In this document: one piece after another, positions 8,568 to 16,458 of the stretch
Layout of the letters: the number at the start of each line of letters is the position of its first letter
Numbering within the stretch: the first letter of the stretch is position 1
Assembly: GCF_003443655.1 (NCBI RefSeq)
Contig: NZ_CP031941.1
Coordinates: forward strand, 5,481,001-5,545,000
Direction: 5' to 3'
Origin: Nostoc sphaeroides
Lineage (GTDB): Bacteria > Cyanobacteriota > Cyanobacteriia > Cyanobacteriales > Nostocaceae
Length of the DNA: 64,000 nt
Position numbers and translations under genes: made by a program
Notes under the pieces: generated by a model
The model's database searches: none
What the model was told of the DNA's origin: nothing
The model's input: only the letters and a program-made list of their open reading frames with translations

Positions 8568-9140
8568 GTGTTTATCGACTACATCACACTCATGTTGATC
8601 AATATGGTAGCTGGTTTATTTCTACTGGCTGACTATGTGTATCGTGGTATAGATAGTTCTAATCAAAGACCGTGGATTCCCGGTTTTGGAATTACAGGTG
8701 CGATCGCCTTAACAACTGGTTTACACATGAGCTTCACCTGGCCAGTTATCGGTAGCTTCAACATTGCCTTCGGTGAGACAAGTGTCTTATTTGGTATCTT
8801 GTTTGTGGCTGCTGCGATCGCACTAGCTCAAGGTTGGGATTTATTCACAATAGCAGTTTACGCTTTCTTTGCTGGTGCAGTTGCGATCGTAGTAGGTATC
8901 CGCATCATCAACTTGAATATGACAAAACAACCACTTTTGTCAGGAATCGGCTTTATTTTAACCGGCTTAGGAGGTATTTTTGCAGCGCCAACCCTCTATT
9001 GGAAAACCAATCGAACCTGGCGACGAATTGGCGTAGCAGTGCTGATAGTAGCCGCTCTAATTTGGGCATTAACTGGATATTTGTCTTACTGGAATCATTT
9101 AGAGGGTTTTCAAAAATGGGTTCCAGCTCCAATGCGGTAA
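8568..9140 (+). CDS. DUF981 family integral membrane protein
   Basis: A 190-residue polytopic membrane protein with about six hydrophobic segments, starting MFIDYITLMLINMVAGLFLLA. I place it in the DUF981 family from the N-terminal signature and the pattern of segments; no catalytic motif is visible. GTG start, preceded by GAGGTG seven bases upstream; the broken copy at 7392 preserves the same start, which supports it. A tandem duplicate of its 5' two-thirds lies upstream. The glutaredoxin gene follows 56 bp downstream on the same strand, so the two may be co-transcribed. Function unknown. Confidence 0.75.
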   Translation: MFIDYITLMLINMVAGLFLLADYVYRGIDSSNQRPWIPGFGITGAIALTTGLHMSFTWPVIGSFNIAFGETSVLFGILFVAAAIALAQGWDLFTIAVYAFFAGAVAIVVGIRIINLNMTKQPLLSGIGFILTGLGGIFAAPTLYWKTNRTWRRIGVAVLIVAALIWALTGYLSYWNHLEGFQKWVPAPMR

Positions 9141-9196
9141 TCAATGCCAGCAATGATCTAGGCTAGAGAAATAGTTAAAACCTTGCTTAAGAAAAT

Positions 9197-9511
9197 ATGC
9201 TGGACTTTCTTAATCCCCTTTTAAATCGCCATCCAGAGCGAGTCAAAGCCAACGTCGAACTTTACACATGGCAAACTTGCCCTTACTGCATTCGTGCCAA
9301 AATACTGCTGTGGTGGAAAGGTGTAAATTTTACCGAATATAAAATCGACGGCGACGAAGCAGCCAGAGCGAAAATGGCAGAACGTGCTAACGGTCGCCGT
9401 ACTGTACCGCAAATTTTTATCAATAACCAGCACATTGGCGGCTGCGATGATCTTTATCAACTAGATACACAAAGTCAACTCGATCCTCTTTTAGCCCAAG
9501 CCGCTATTTAG
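9197..9511 (+). CDS. grxC: Dithiol glutaredoxin (GrxC type)
   Basis: A 104-residue class I glutaredoxin that reduces disulfides and mixed glutathione disulfides using glutathione. The thioredoxin-fold active site CPYC is at Cys28-Cys31 (YTWQTCPYCIRAK). The cis-proline segment RRTVPQIFINNQHIGG and the glutathione-binding GGCDDL follow. The N-terminus is about 15 residues longer than the minimal fold (MLDFLNPLLNRHPERVKA), as in other cyanobacterial GrxC proteins. In many cyanobacteria gshB follows grxC; here a repeat-rich spacer follows instead. Confidence 0.93.
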   Translation: MLDFLNPLLNRHPERVKANVELYTWQTCPYCIRAKILLWWKGVNFTEYKIDGDEAARAKMAERANGRRTVPQIFINNQHIGGCDDLYQLDTQSQLDPLLAQAAI

Positions 9512-9526
9512 CCTGAGATTTTTAGT

Positions 9527-9842
9527 CATTGTCATTACCCCCATTTTTGTAACAGTTAAAGTAAGCTGTTGCGCCTTTAATTTGCACTAATATTTTTTCA
9601 ACATGGTTGTGGGGTGGGCATCTTGCCCGCCCTGATTGTGCAAGTTGTATACATAACAGCTTATTGCAGTGACGCACATCCCCCCTAGAACTTAAGTTCT
9701 AGGCTAATAGCTTGCATTCCACTTAAGTGGACTGAAATTCTTGTTTAGTCCTCTTAAGAGGACTTTAGCTATTAGCCTTGGAATTCTATTCCAAGGCGGG
9801 ATAACAACGAAGCGGATATTGTCAAATGTAAGTAATGACAAG
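9527..9842. repeat. Hairpin-chain element with TTGTCATTAC ends (about 316 bp)
   Basis: The left end TTGTCATTACCCCCATTT and the right end AAATGTAAGTAATGACAA are imperfect inverted repeats. The interior is a chain of palindromes: CTAGAACTTAAGTTCTAG, TCCACTTAAGTGGA, AGTCCTCTTAAGAGGACT and TTGGAATTCTATTCCAA, with GGCTAATAGC and GCTATTAGCC as outer partners. The same units recur at 3748-4110 and, with different ends, at 5608-5777. No gene. Short open frames here are artefacts of the repeat. Confidence 0.75.
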
Positions 9843-10186
9843 ACTTCTATAGCATTTCTCGTTTGTATGCAATACACCCTGACCTCTTTTCTTTTAGGAA
9901 AAAAGCTTTACAATCTTATACAAATTTGAAAAAAGAATGCGACAAATAGACCATCTGTAGAGACGCGATGAATCGCGTCTTTACCCAAGGATGTGTTGCA
10001 ATCATTAATTGAATTGGTATTACTCCCCAACGCTACAAGAGAAGGGGCTGTTCTTGTTAGGTCTGTATTGAACTCAACCCAGAAGCGCTATAATCTGCGG
10101 GCTATATACTTTTTCTTCCTCGTAGAATCGGTGTCTCGCCCGTCCAAAGGCGAGCAGAATTTTAAAATTTTTATATTGATAAGTAT
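9843..10186. other. Intergenic region upstream of tadA
   Basis: It contains one short palindromic repeat at 9961-9980 and otherwise unremarkable AT-rich DNA. A 66-codon open frame ending at 10193 overlaps the tadA start and has no recognisable features, so it is not called. Confidence 0.5.
9961..9980. repeat. Short palindromic repeat AGACGCGAT-ATCGCGTCT
   Basis: AGACGCGAT and ATCGCGTCT flank a 2-base centre. The same unit recurs at 24705-24724, 36248-36270, 37353-37372, 57896-57916 and 57941-57960, two or three of these within family A elements. It is commonly followed by T-rich sequence or TTTAC. Confidence 0.85.
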
Positions 10187-10672
10187 ATGCTAACTAAGTA
10201 CACAGAATATCTTATACATCAACAATGGATGAGTTCTGCCCTAAAATTAGCAAAAGCAGCAGGTGATGCAGGTGAAGTCCCTGTAGGTGCTGTTATCATT
10301 GATTCAACAGGCAAATTGCTAGCACAAGGAGAAAACAGAAAAGAGCGCGACAAAGACCCTACCGCTCATGCGGAAATTCTCGCTCTCAAAACAGCTGCAA
10401 CAACTTTACAAAATTGGCATCTTAATGAATGCACCCTCTATGTAACTCTTGAACCTTGTCCAATGTGTGCAGGTGCGATTGTGCAAGCGCGTCTAGGACT
10501 ACTCGTATATGGAGTAGACGATACCAAAACTGGCGCAATTCGTACAGTTATTAACATACCCGATAGTGCTGCTTCTAATCACCGCTTACAGGTAATTGGA
10601 GGCGTTCTAGAGTCAGCTTGTCGTGAACAATTACAGGCTTGGTTTGCTACTAGGCGGCATAGAGTAAACTAA
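10187..10672 (+). CDS. tadA: tRNA-specific adenosine-34 deaminase
   Basis: TadA converts A34 to inosine in tRNA(Arg)ACG, which is required to read CGN codons. Zinc ligands are visible: His61 with the proton-shuttling Glu63 in TAHAEI, and Cys91/Cys94 in PCPMCAGAI. The early motif GEVPVGAVI and the R-rich substrate region fit. Length 161 is normal. It is isolated from neighbours, with repeat DNA upstream and about 110 bp to the next gene. A small hairpin (GGACAG/CTGTCC, about 10675-10694) lies just behind the stop. Confidence 0.95.
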   Translation: MLTKYTEYLIHQQWMSSALKLAKAAGDAGEVPVGAVIIDSTGKLLAQGENRKERDKDPTAHAEILALKTAATTLQNWHLNECTLYVTLEPCPMCAGAIVQARLGLLVYGVDDTKTGAIRTVINIPDSAASNHRLQVIGGVLESACREQLQAWFATRRHRVN

Positions 10673-10785
10673 CGGACAGAGGTAAAACTGTCCATCTAGT
10701 ACCAGACAAGTCAGGCAAGAGAACTTACGGTGTAACTAATCAGACTTTTCGTTAAATTTTTACCCGTCAATCAGCTGCATCCGTC

Positions 10786-11544
10786 ATGATGGAATTTTAC
10801 TCTTCATCCGATACCTGCCAGCAGACACCAGCAAATCATCAGGTGGCTGGTACTACCTCAAGGGTTTCTCCTTGGTTAAGTCCTCTGGCATATTTATTAG
10901 GTCGTCACTGCCTATTACCATTATTCTTTGGGCAAATTAGCATAACCGGACAAAAAAATATCCCGACAACTGGGCCTGTGATCTTCGCGCCTACTCATCG
11001 GGCGCGTTGGGATGCATTGGTCGTACCCTACGCTACCTCTGATTGTCGGAGAGAACAAGACCTGCGGTTTATGGTGACTATTGATGAATGCCAAGGTTTG
11101 CAAGGCTGGTTTGTCCGACGTTTGGGGGGGTTTGCTGTAAATTCTAAGCATCCGTCAATCCGCACACTGCGACATGGAGTAGAGCTACTTCAGCAGCAAA
11201 AAACCCTGGTTATCTTTCCAGAAGGTAACATTTTTCGTGATGGCCAAGTTCACCAGTTGAAGCCGGGAATTGCTCGTCTTGCTTTGAGCGCTGAATCTAG
11301 TCATTCGGGGCTGGGGGTGAAAATTATACCCATAGGTATTAATTACAGCCAACCTTATCCAAATTGGGGTACAGATGTGAGTATTGACATTGGCTCCCCA
11401 ATCAAAGTAGCGGATTACATGAGTGGCTGTATAAAACAAGATGCCAAAAGCATCACAGCTGATTTAGCAAAGGCATTGCAACAATTAAGCCATCAAGAAA
11501 CAAAAATTACTAATCATGCATTTGCAGAAATTACTAATTCTTGA
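10786..11544 (+). CDS. 1-acylglycerol-3-phosphate acyltransferase family protein (PlsC-like)
   Basis: Membrane-associated lysophospholipid acyltransferase family, 252 residues, probably transferring an acyl group in phosphatidic acid synthesis. The catalytic HX4D is H71-RARW-D76, block II-III residues are around GGFAVNS, and the FPEG motif is at 144-147 (IFPEGNIFRDG). A later proline block is KIIPIGINYSQP. There is one hydrophobic stretch around residues 30-50. Two adjacent ATG codons (10786 and 10789) could start it. Cyanobacteria often carry several such paralogues, so the exact substrate is not assigned. Confidence 0.88.
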   Translation: MMEFYSSSDTCQQTPANHQVAGTTSRVSPWLSPLAYLLGRHCLLPLFFGQISITGQKNIPTTGPVIFAPTHRARWDALVVPYATSDCRREQDLRFMVTIDECQGLQGWFVRRLGGFAVNSKHPSIRTLRHGVELLQQQKTLVIFPEGNIFRDGQVHQLKPGIARLALSAESSHSGLGVKIIPIGINYSQPYPNWGTDVSIDIGSPIKVADYMSGCIKQDAKSITADLAKALQQLSHQETKITNHAFAEITNS

Positions 11545-11576
11545 TCTCATTAAATGTACCCTCTAGTTTTACCCTT

Positions 11577-12299
11577 TTAAGTGCTTCGAGCTTCTAAAAT
11601 CTTTACTTTCTCAACTAATGTTGCTATGGTAGTCTGCTGCTCTTTCACTACTTTAGTTAGTAGAGTTACAATATCCATTGAACTCACTCCTTTTCTGCCA
11701 GACGTTGCCACTAAAGAAGGCACATCTTCCGCGATAAATCCCAGATGCAGATTTTTGTCGCTATCTGCTTTGTAATTGAACTTAAGGGGGTTGAGGTTTT
11801 CTAATGTCTCAAAAGCTTCTGAACTGGAAAGCTCGGCAACATTCTCTTTTAATTCTCTCGATGAAGCCGTTATAAAATAATAAGCCTTAACGTTACCGAC
11901 AACCTCCAACTTCTCCGATGGCTTTACTGTCCCGATGCCAATGTTGCCACCAGGTCGGATAAACAACCTCCCATCAGCTACACCTGTCTCAACAAAATTT
12001 AATCCGGGATTATTTCCACCCAGGTTTTGATTGATGTGCCACTTTGTTGTTCCGTTTGGGGACTCGAAACTGATCAATTCTTCCCCGACACCTCTTCCTC
12101 GAATCGCCAAAGGCCAGGAAGGAGTTCCCGGACTTGTTGTTCCAATACCAACACTTCCCGACACAAAAAGATTATTGAAAAAAGTCCCAGATGGCTGTGC
12201 TTGTGCCCGACCATTTGCAATTAAGCTAGTAATTATATTTGCGAAAACGAAACCGCCAGTGAGTCCGGCAATTTGACGACGAGAAAGATTATTAGACAT
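11577..12299 (-). CDS. Exported protein with C-terminal S74 (tail-spike type) intramolecular chaperone domain
   Basis: A 240-residue protein. The N-terminus LSRRQIAGLTGG followed by a hydrophobic stretch and AQA resembles a twin-arginine signal. Residues 45-135 contain two tail-fibre-like GIGT segments (SVGIGTTSP and NIGIGTVKPSEKLEVVGNV). Residues 143-222 match the peptidase S74 endosialidase chaperone domain: SSRELKENV, LNPLKFNYK, HLGFIAEDVP, SMDIVTLLTKVVKEQQ, then a coiled coil. In phage tail spikes this domain trimerises the shaft and cleaves itself at a Ser with a Lys five residues later; Ser146 and Lys151 keep that spacing. Target and location are unknown. Confidence 0.85.
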   Translation of the reverse strand: MSNNLSRRQIAGLTGGFVFANIITSLIANGRAQAQPSGTFFNNLFVSGSVGIGTTSPGTPSWPLAIRGRGVGEELISFESPNGTTKWHINQNLGGNNPGLNFVETGVADGRLFIRPGGNIGIGTVKPSEKLEVVGNVKAYYFITASSRELKENVAELSSSEAFETLENLNPLKFNYKADSDKNLHLGFIAEDVPSLVATSGRKGVSSMDIVTLLTKVVKEQQTTIATLVEKVKILEARST

Positions 12300-12712
12300 T
12301 TTTTACTTCTAAGCTCCTGCACTAGTTAAACTTTTGCAAGCATCAGTAATTTAACATCAATCTATACTGGCTTAATCAGAATATTTATTGAGATATATCC
12401 AGATTTTTCAAAAAAAATCAAGCTATTTTAAACTCTAAAAACTAAAAAAATAACTGCGGTATACTCCGCTTTCAAAAATAAAAGTCGAGAAACCCACCTC
12501 CGTAGGTTAAAAACTCTTCCTAACCTGAGATAATTATTAGAAAAGAAAGTCGGTAGCCGTAAGGACGGACAGTTGGGAACTCTATTAAACCGATTTTCAG
12601 TCTAAATCAAAGAAACTTAGGATGCAGCTTTGCTTTGTCCAAGACCAAAACAGAGTTAAGATACCCGAAGTTTCCATAAATTTTCTGTATAGTCGTTGCA
12701 CTACTTGACCCC
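12300..12712. other. Intergenic region between divergent genes
   Basis: This 413-bp space should hold both promoters for the S74 gene (minus) and the exported protein (plus). The part at about 12490-12600 is GC-richer than the surrounding DNA and has several short complementary segments (for example CCGTAAGGACGG), but I could not fold it into a known riboswitch. No gene seen. Confidence 0.4.
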
Positions 12713-13315
12713 ATGAACACTGCTGTCGCTGTTACCTTGATGCGCCGTACTCTTTTATCAGTCATAGCAGTCCTCAGCCTGCTATCACCTGTGAATGCTC
12801 AGGTATCACAGTTACCAGGTACTACTAGCCCACAACCCATTGACCCCAACGATCCCAATAACCTGCGCCCCATAACCCAAAGTAACAGCCTTTTGAGCAT
12901 TGAAGGTGGCGATCGCCTCGTCAAAGATGCAGAGCAAGCCGTTTCTGCTCAAAACTACCCCTTAGCTGCCAAAAAACTCCAAGAAGCGCGTCAGGTTTAT
13001 AATCAGCTATCTAATTTTTATCAAGAGTTAAATTCTAGCTTTTCGGGAATTGACAATAGAGTTTCTGATTCTCAGCGTCAAAAAGCTTTAGTAACAGCGC
13101 AAAAGCGAGATGAAGCCACCTTTCAGCTAGCATTGGTACATCGCGCCCAAAATCAGCCAGAATTAGCTGTACCGTTGTTAATTCAAATAATTAAGAGTCA
13201 AAACCCGACGCGAGATTTAGGTAAGAAAGCCTATAAACAGTTATTTGAATTGGGTTTTGTTGATTCTCCCTATCCTAGAGAAGGTGGTGCTTCATCTTCC
13301 TCATCCCCAAAATAA
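12713..13315 (+). CDS. Exported TPR-like protein of unknown function
   Basis: A 200-residue protein with a clear signal peptide (MRRTLLSVIAVLSLLSPVNAQ, cleavage near NAQ at about residue 30). A low-complexity Pro/Asn segment (DPNDPNNLRPITQ) follows, then a helical region of about 120 residues with TPR-like spacing (DAEQAVSAQNYPLAAKKLQEARQVY and ATFQLALVHRAQNQPELAVPLLIQII). The tail ends in a run of serines. It probably acts in the periplasm as a scaffold or binding protein. Conserved-looking but not recognised. It precedes bolA-grxD by about 210 bp. Confidence 0.75.
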   Translation: MNTAVAVTLMRRTLLSVIAVLSLLSPVNAQVSQLPGTTSPQPIDPNDPNNLRPITQSNSLLSIEGGDRLVKDAEQAVSAQNYPLAAKKLQEARQVYNQLSNFYQELNSSFSGIDNRVSDSQRQKALVTAQKRDEATFQLALVHRAQNQPELAVPLLIQIIKSQNPTRDLGKKAYKQLFELGFVDSPYPREGGASSSSSPK

Positions 13316-13526
13316 GTTTTTCCCCTCATCTCCCCCATCTCCCTGAGCAGCAGCTTGAGAACATCCCAGTGCTAGGATAGGATTATCTACCGTAGCTTTG
13401 AGCGATCGTCCTCAAAAATCCACCTCAGAGGTGCGTTTATCTCTAGCATTGCCAAAACCTGAACTTGGCACAGCCATTGCTCCATATCTGTTAATAATAG
13501 AAAAGTAAGTTTTTTCAGGAATAGCG

Positions 13527-13784
13527 ATGATTAGTCCGCAGCAGGTTGAGGCAATGATCAAGGCGGAACTGCCAGACGCCCAGGTTCAGGTGCAAGACTT
13601 GACTGGTGGCGGTGACCACTATCAGGTAACAGTAGTTTCATCGCACTTTGCAGGTAAGGGACTAGTGCAACAGCACCAGTTAGTTTATGGTGCTTTGGGG
13701 CAAGCTATGTCAACTGAAGCAATTCATGCCTTGGCAGTAAAAACATATACTCCTGAATCTTGGCAAGCAACACCAGCTTCGTAA
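13527..13784 (+). CDS. bolA: BolA family protein
   Basis: An 85-residue BolA-fold protein. The family helix-loop sequence MISPQQVEAMIKAELPDAQVQVQDLTGGGDHYQVTVVSSHFAGKGLVQQHQLVYGALG is complete, including the conserved His in GGGDHY and the QHQLVY region, which ligates a shared Fe-S cluster in BolA-glutaredoxin complexes. The monothiol glutaredoxin gene follows 89 bp downstream on the same strand, and the two products are expected to form a [2Fe-2S] heterodimer. Confidence 0.93.
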   Translation: MISPQQVEAMIKAELPDAQVQVQDLTGGGDHYQVTVVSSHFAGKGLVQQHQLVYGALGQAMSTEAIHALAVKTYTPESWQATPAS

Positions 13785-13873
13785 ACCTAGAGTTAGGAAT
13801 TAGGAGTTAGGAGTTATGAATTTTTAACTTCTCACTCGTCATCGTTGAATGTAACATAGGAAACACAAATACC

Positions 13874-14197
13874 ATGACGCCAGAACTCAAAGAGAAAATT
13901 GATAACTTGCTACAACAGAACAAGATTATGGTTTTCATGAAGGGAAACAAGTTAATGCCCCAATGTGGTTTCTCCAACAACGTTGTGCAGATTCTCAATA
14001 CCTTGGGAGTTCCCTTCGAGACAATTGACGTTCTATCAGATTCTGAAATCCGTCAAGGAATTAAAGAATACTCTAACTGGCCGACAATTCCCCAAGTGTA
14101 TATCAATGGTGAGTTCGTTGGCGGTTCTGACATTTTGATTGAACTGTACCAAAAAGGTGAATTGCAGCAAAAGGTAGAGGTAGCTTTAGCCTCGTAA
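13874..14197 (+). CDS. grxD: Monothiol glutaredoxin, CGFS type
   Basis: A 107-residue Grx4/GrxD protein that carries and transfers [2Fe-2S] clusters. The active site CGFS starts at Cys31 (KLMPQCGFSNNVVQIL). The glutathione-binding WPTIPQVYINGEFVGGSDI segment is complete. It follows bolA with an 89-bp gap that contains a few TTAGGAG heptamers, so co-transcription is likely. Together they form a standard iron-sulfur trafficking module. Confidence 0.96.
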   Translation: MTPELKEKIDNLLQQNKIMVFMKGNKLMPQCGFSNNVVQILNTLGVPFETIDVLSDSEIRQGIKEYSNWPTIPQVYINGEFVGGSDILIELYQKGELQQKVEVALAS

Positions 14198-14350
14198 TAT
14201 TTCTTTACGCAAACCAGAAGGTATGTTGCTAGATTTGCGCTTCGCAATCAAGGCAATTTGCCATTTTTAACAAGTGGTAGGGGTTTAAGTCAAGAGCTTC
14301 TATCAAGCAGCGCGTGAAAGTGTCGGGGTCTAAATCCCCGTCACAAAACG

Positions 14351-14402
14351 TAATTGCGAATTGCGAATTGCGAATTGCGAATTGCGAATTGCGAATTGCG
14401 AC
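14351..14402. repeat. Heptamer tandem repeat GAATTGC (about 7 units)
   Basis: About seven head-to-tail copies of GAATTGC, the first unit being TAATTGC. This is a typical short tandemly repeated sequence of heterocystous cyanobacteria. There are no spacers, so it is not a CRISPR array. Confidence 0.95.
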
Positions 14403-14526
14403 TTGTTTTAATGCCCTTGGAAGGTCAGAGAAATAGTATCTCCCCTTTCAAGGATTTTTTTATGGGTTTATGAATATGAAAAAAATACTTGCTCTGTGTT
14501 GGAATTGATTGCAAGGCTAGTCAACA

Positions 14527-14571
14527 ATCCCCTCAGTTGCATTGGCAAGACCAATATAGGGCTGAGGGGAT
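14527..14571. ncRNA. Candidate structured RNA or bidirectional hairpin
   Basis: ATCCCCTCAG (14527-14536) pairs perfectly with CTGAGGGGAT (14562-14571). Inside it, ATTGG (14541-14545) pairs with CCAAT (14551-14555) over a CAAGA loop. It does not match the repeat families elsewhere in this window and lies between grxD and a minus-strand gene. No strong T-run follows, so a simple terminator is less likely than a structured RNA, but expression is unproven. Confidence 0.4.
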
Positions 14572-14698
14572 GCGTTTTACGAATACAATGCGATATATCC
14601 AAATCTCACACCACGGCACCAGTTGACCAATACAGATAATATGCTATGATTATCTGCGGTAATTAACGGTTACTACTCAACGACTAAGTAAATAGTAC

Positions 14699-14947
14699 TT
14701 AGTAGTAATCGTGTTGTGGCTGTGGTTGTGGCACTGCAAAATTTGATCCATCGTACAAGTAGCGGCTGGCTTCCTCTTCTAAGCGATGAATCAGGATAGG
14801 TTCAAGAATATTGCCATGTCTTAGTGCGGCTAGATATCCATCCAAATACATCCGCATGTCATCCGTGCGATAACCGCGATTCCATAACTCGACGAAGGCG
14901 TCGGTGAGTCTTTGGTAATAGCGGATGGTTTGTGTGTCTTGGAGCAT
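14699..14947 (-). CDS. Small conserved cyanobacterial protein (possibly DUF6761)
   Basis: An 82-residue soluble protein, helical for most of its length (TIRYYQRLTDAFVELWNRGYRTDDMRMYLDGYLAALRHGN), ending in an unstructured Pro/Gln tail PQPQPQHDYY. It looks like a small family restricted to cyanobacteria; I believe it corresponds to DUF6761 but cannot confirm this. No catalytic motif is visible. It stands alone, with divergent upstream DNA of nearly 600 bp. Confidence 0.75.
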   Translation of the reverse strand: MLQDTQTIRYYQRLTDAFVELWNRGYRTDDMRMYLDGYLAALRHGNILEPILIHRLEEEASRYLYDGSNFAVPQPQPQHDYY

Positions 14948-15536
14948 AACTGCTGTATTAAACTCTTTGGAATGAGAATTGTAAATGATTTACGCTCAAA
15001 AGTGAACTGTAATTTCACTTTGGCATTAACTCAAAGTCAACACATGTACTTTGGGCAGTACCCTCCTAGCAGCTACAAGCTACTCTAATCCTATTCCAGA
15101 AAACATTGATTCTAGTTATCTGCTATTAGTTTTTTTTTGATTTTCATACTTCAACAGCCCAATTGTATTGGTGATATATTAGTGGGTGTAGGAACTAATT
15201 TATGCAAGATCCGAATCCACTTTTATCATCAGGCTACAAAATTGTTGTGGTAAAAGCTAGCTGCTTAGGCTATAGTTTTTGGCAAGATGATATCCATCTA
15301 AAAGCAGAATGTTAAGCTAGAACGAACTTTTCATAAGTCTAACAACACTTTTGATAAATTTAATAAAAATTTAATAATATTTCTAATCGCCTTCGGCAAG
15401 GCATAAATTCAAAGATATTGCCACTATTTTTATGAGGGAATGTAAAGTTAATAGCTATTGAAGTAACAAAGGCTACAAAACCTTATAGATGGGCTTGTTA
15501 CTTTGAAAGTCATCGACGCTAAGGGGTCTTGCCACT
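14948..15536. other. Intergenic region upstream of the response regulator
   Basis: Contains the short open frame at 15202-15315 and otherwise AT-rich DNA with no recognisable regulatory motif. It should carry promoters for both flanking divergent genes. Confidence 0.5.
15202..15315 (+). CDS. Candidate 37-residue small protein
   Basis: A short frame starting ATG (MQDPNPLLSSGYKIVVVKAS, then a Cys/aromatic part ending in KAEC). An AGGA is about 7 bases upstream of the start. The composition (balanced charge, GYK, a strand-like KIVVVK) is more protein-like than the random frames nearby. There is no recognised family, and it is too short to trust without conservation data. Confidence 0.3.
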   Translation: MQDPNPLLSSGYKIVVVKASCLGYSFWQDDIHLKAEC

Positions 15537-16304
15537 GTGGGTTCGGTTTGTATAGAAATCATTGAGGGGAATCCCCATCTGAGGTCGTTGTTGGGTTGGC
15601 ACTTGCAACAACTGGAATACCGTGTGCATCAAGCTGCCAGCATTTATCAAGCAAGGGAAGTATTTTTAAGCCATCAACCAACACTGGTAGTTTTGGATGC
15701 AGACCTGCCTGATGGTGATGGCATTGAGTTTTGTCGTTGGTTGCATCGTCAGCAGCAGCCTCTAATCTTAATGCTATCTGCCCGTAATGGTGAAGGTGAT
15801 ATTGTCGCAGGCTTAAAGGCGGGTGCAGATGATTATCTGAGCAAACCTTTTGGGATGCAAGAGTTTTTGGCACGGGTAGAGGCACTAATTCGCCGGAAGC
15901 GCACACCTACTGCACCAGCTTACTTGGATTATGGCACTTTGCAAATCGATTTAGTTCAGCGCCGTGTCCGCTTTCAAGGGGAGTTCATCGACTTAACGCC
16001 CCAAGAATTCAGTTTGCTGTACGTTTTGGCACAAGCTGGGGGAGTGCCTCTGAGTAGGTCAGAATTGCTGCGCCGTGCTTGGCCTGACGCTATTGATAAC
16101 CCTCGTACCATTGATACTCACGTTTTATCGCTGCGGAAAAAGGTTGAACTCGATCCTCGCCAACCCAATTTGATTCAAACTATCCGCAATGTAGGATACC
16201 GTTTTAACATGGAAATTTTGAATACCAATATTTCACAATCACAAACAACAAAGTTAGCTAGAGAAAGATTTAGTAATCAACGTTCAACACTTAGTAGTGT
16301 GTGA
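15537..16304 (+). CDS. OmpR-family response regulator with a modified acidic pocket
   Basis: A 255-residue two-domain regulator. The receiver (1-115) has the phospho-acceptor Asp54 (VVLDADLPDGDG), Ser81 in place of the switch Thr, and Lys103 in SKPFG. The usual pair of acidic metal ligands near residue 10 reads Glu10-Gly11 (IIEGNPHL), so one acid is missing. The winged-helix domain (about 128-225) has LTPQEFSLLYVLAQ and TIDTHVLSLRKKVE, ending NVGYRF. GTG start at 15537 preceded by AAGGGG. No kinase is adjacent. The C-terminal 30 residues are low-complexity. Target genes unknown. Confidence 0.9.
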   Translation: MGSVCIEIIEGNPHLRSLLGWHLQQLEYRVHQAASIYQAREVFLSHQPTLVVLDADLPDGDGIEFCRWLHRQQQPLILMLSARNGEGDIVAGLKAGADDYLSKPFGMQEFLARVEALIRRKRTPTAPAYLDYGTLQIDLVQRRVRFQGEFIDLTPQEFSLLYVLAQAGGVPLSRSELLRRAWPDAIDNPRTIDTHVLSLRKKVELDPRQPNLIQTIRNVGYRFNMEILNTNISQSQTTKLARERFSNQRSTLSSV

Positions 16305-16458
16305 TGGGAGTGGGGAGTGGGGAATAGGGAGTAGGGAGTGGGGGATGTGGTTCGACTTCGCTCACCAACCGGGAGATGAGGGGATAATTATTAACTCTTA
16401 ACTCCTAACTCAGCACTCAGCACTCTTAATGCCCAATGACGATTGACTAATCCAAAAT

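Larger units (their letters stand above)
14198..14698. other. Intergenic region with tandem repeat and structured element
   Basis: This 500-bp stretch holds a GTCGGGG/CCCCGTC-type short hairpin at about 14323-14340, the GAATTGC heptamer array at 14351-14402 and a strong two-stem hairpin at 14527-14571. No protein-coding frame is credible. Confidence 0.6.

Noticed and set aside
9741..10193. Two plus-strand frames of 62 and 66 residues before tadA
   Set aside because: The first overlaps the hairpin-chain element and the second overlaps the tadA start; no family.
12490..12600. Possible riboswitch in the gap before the exported TPR-like gene
   Set aside because: Some complementary segments, but no match to a known class and no expression platform seen.
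14351..14402. Possible CRISPR-like array
   Set aside because: Units are 7 bp, directly adjacent and without spacers, so it is a short tandem repeat. The same applies to 45340-45471.
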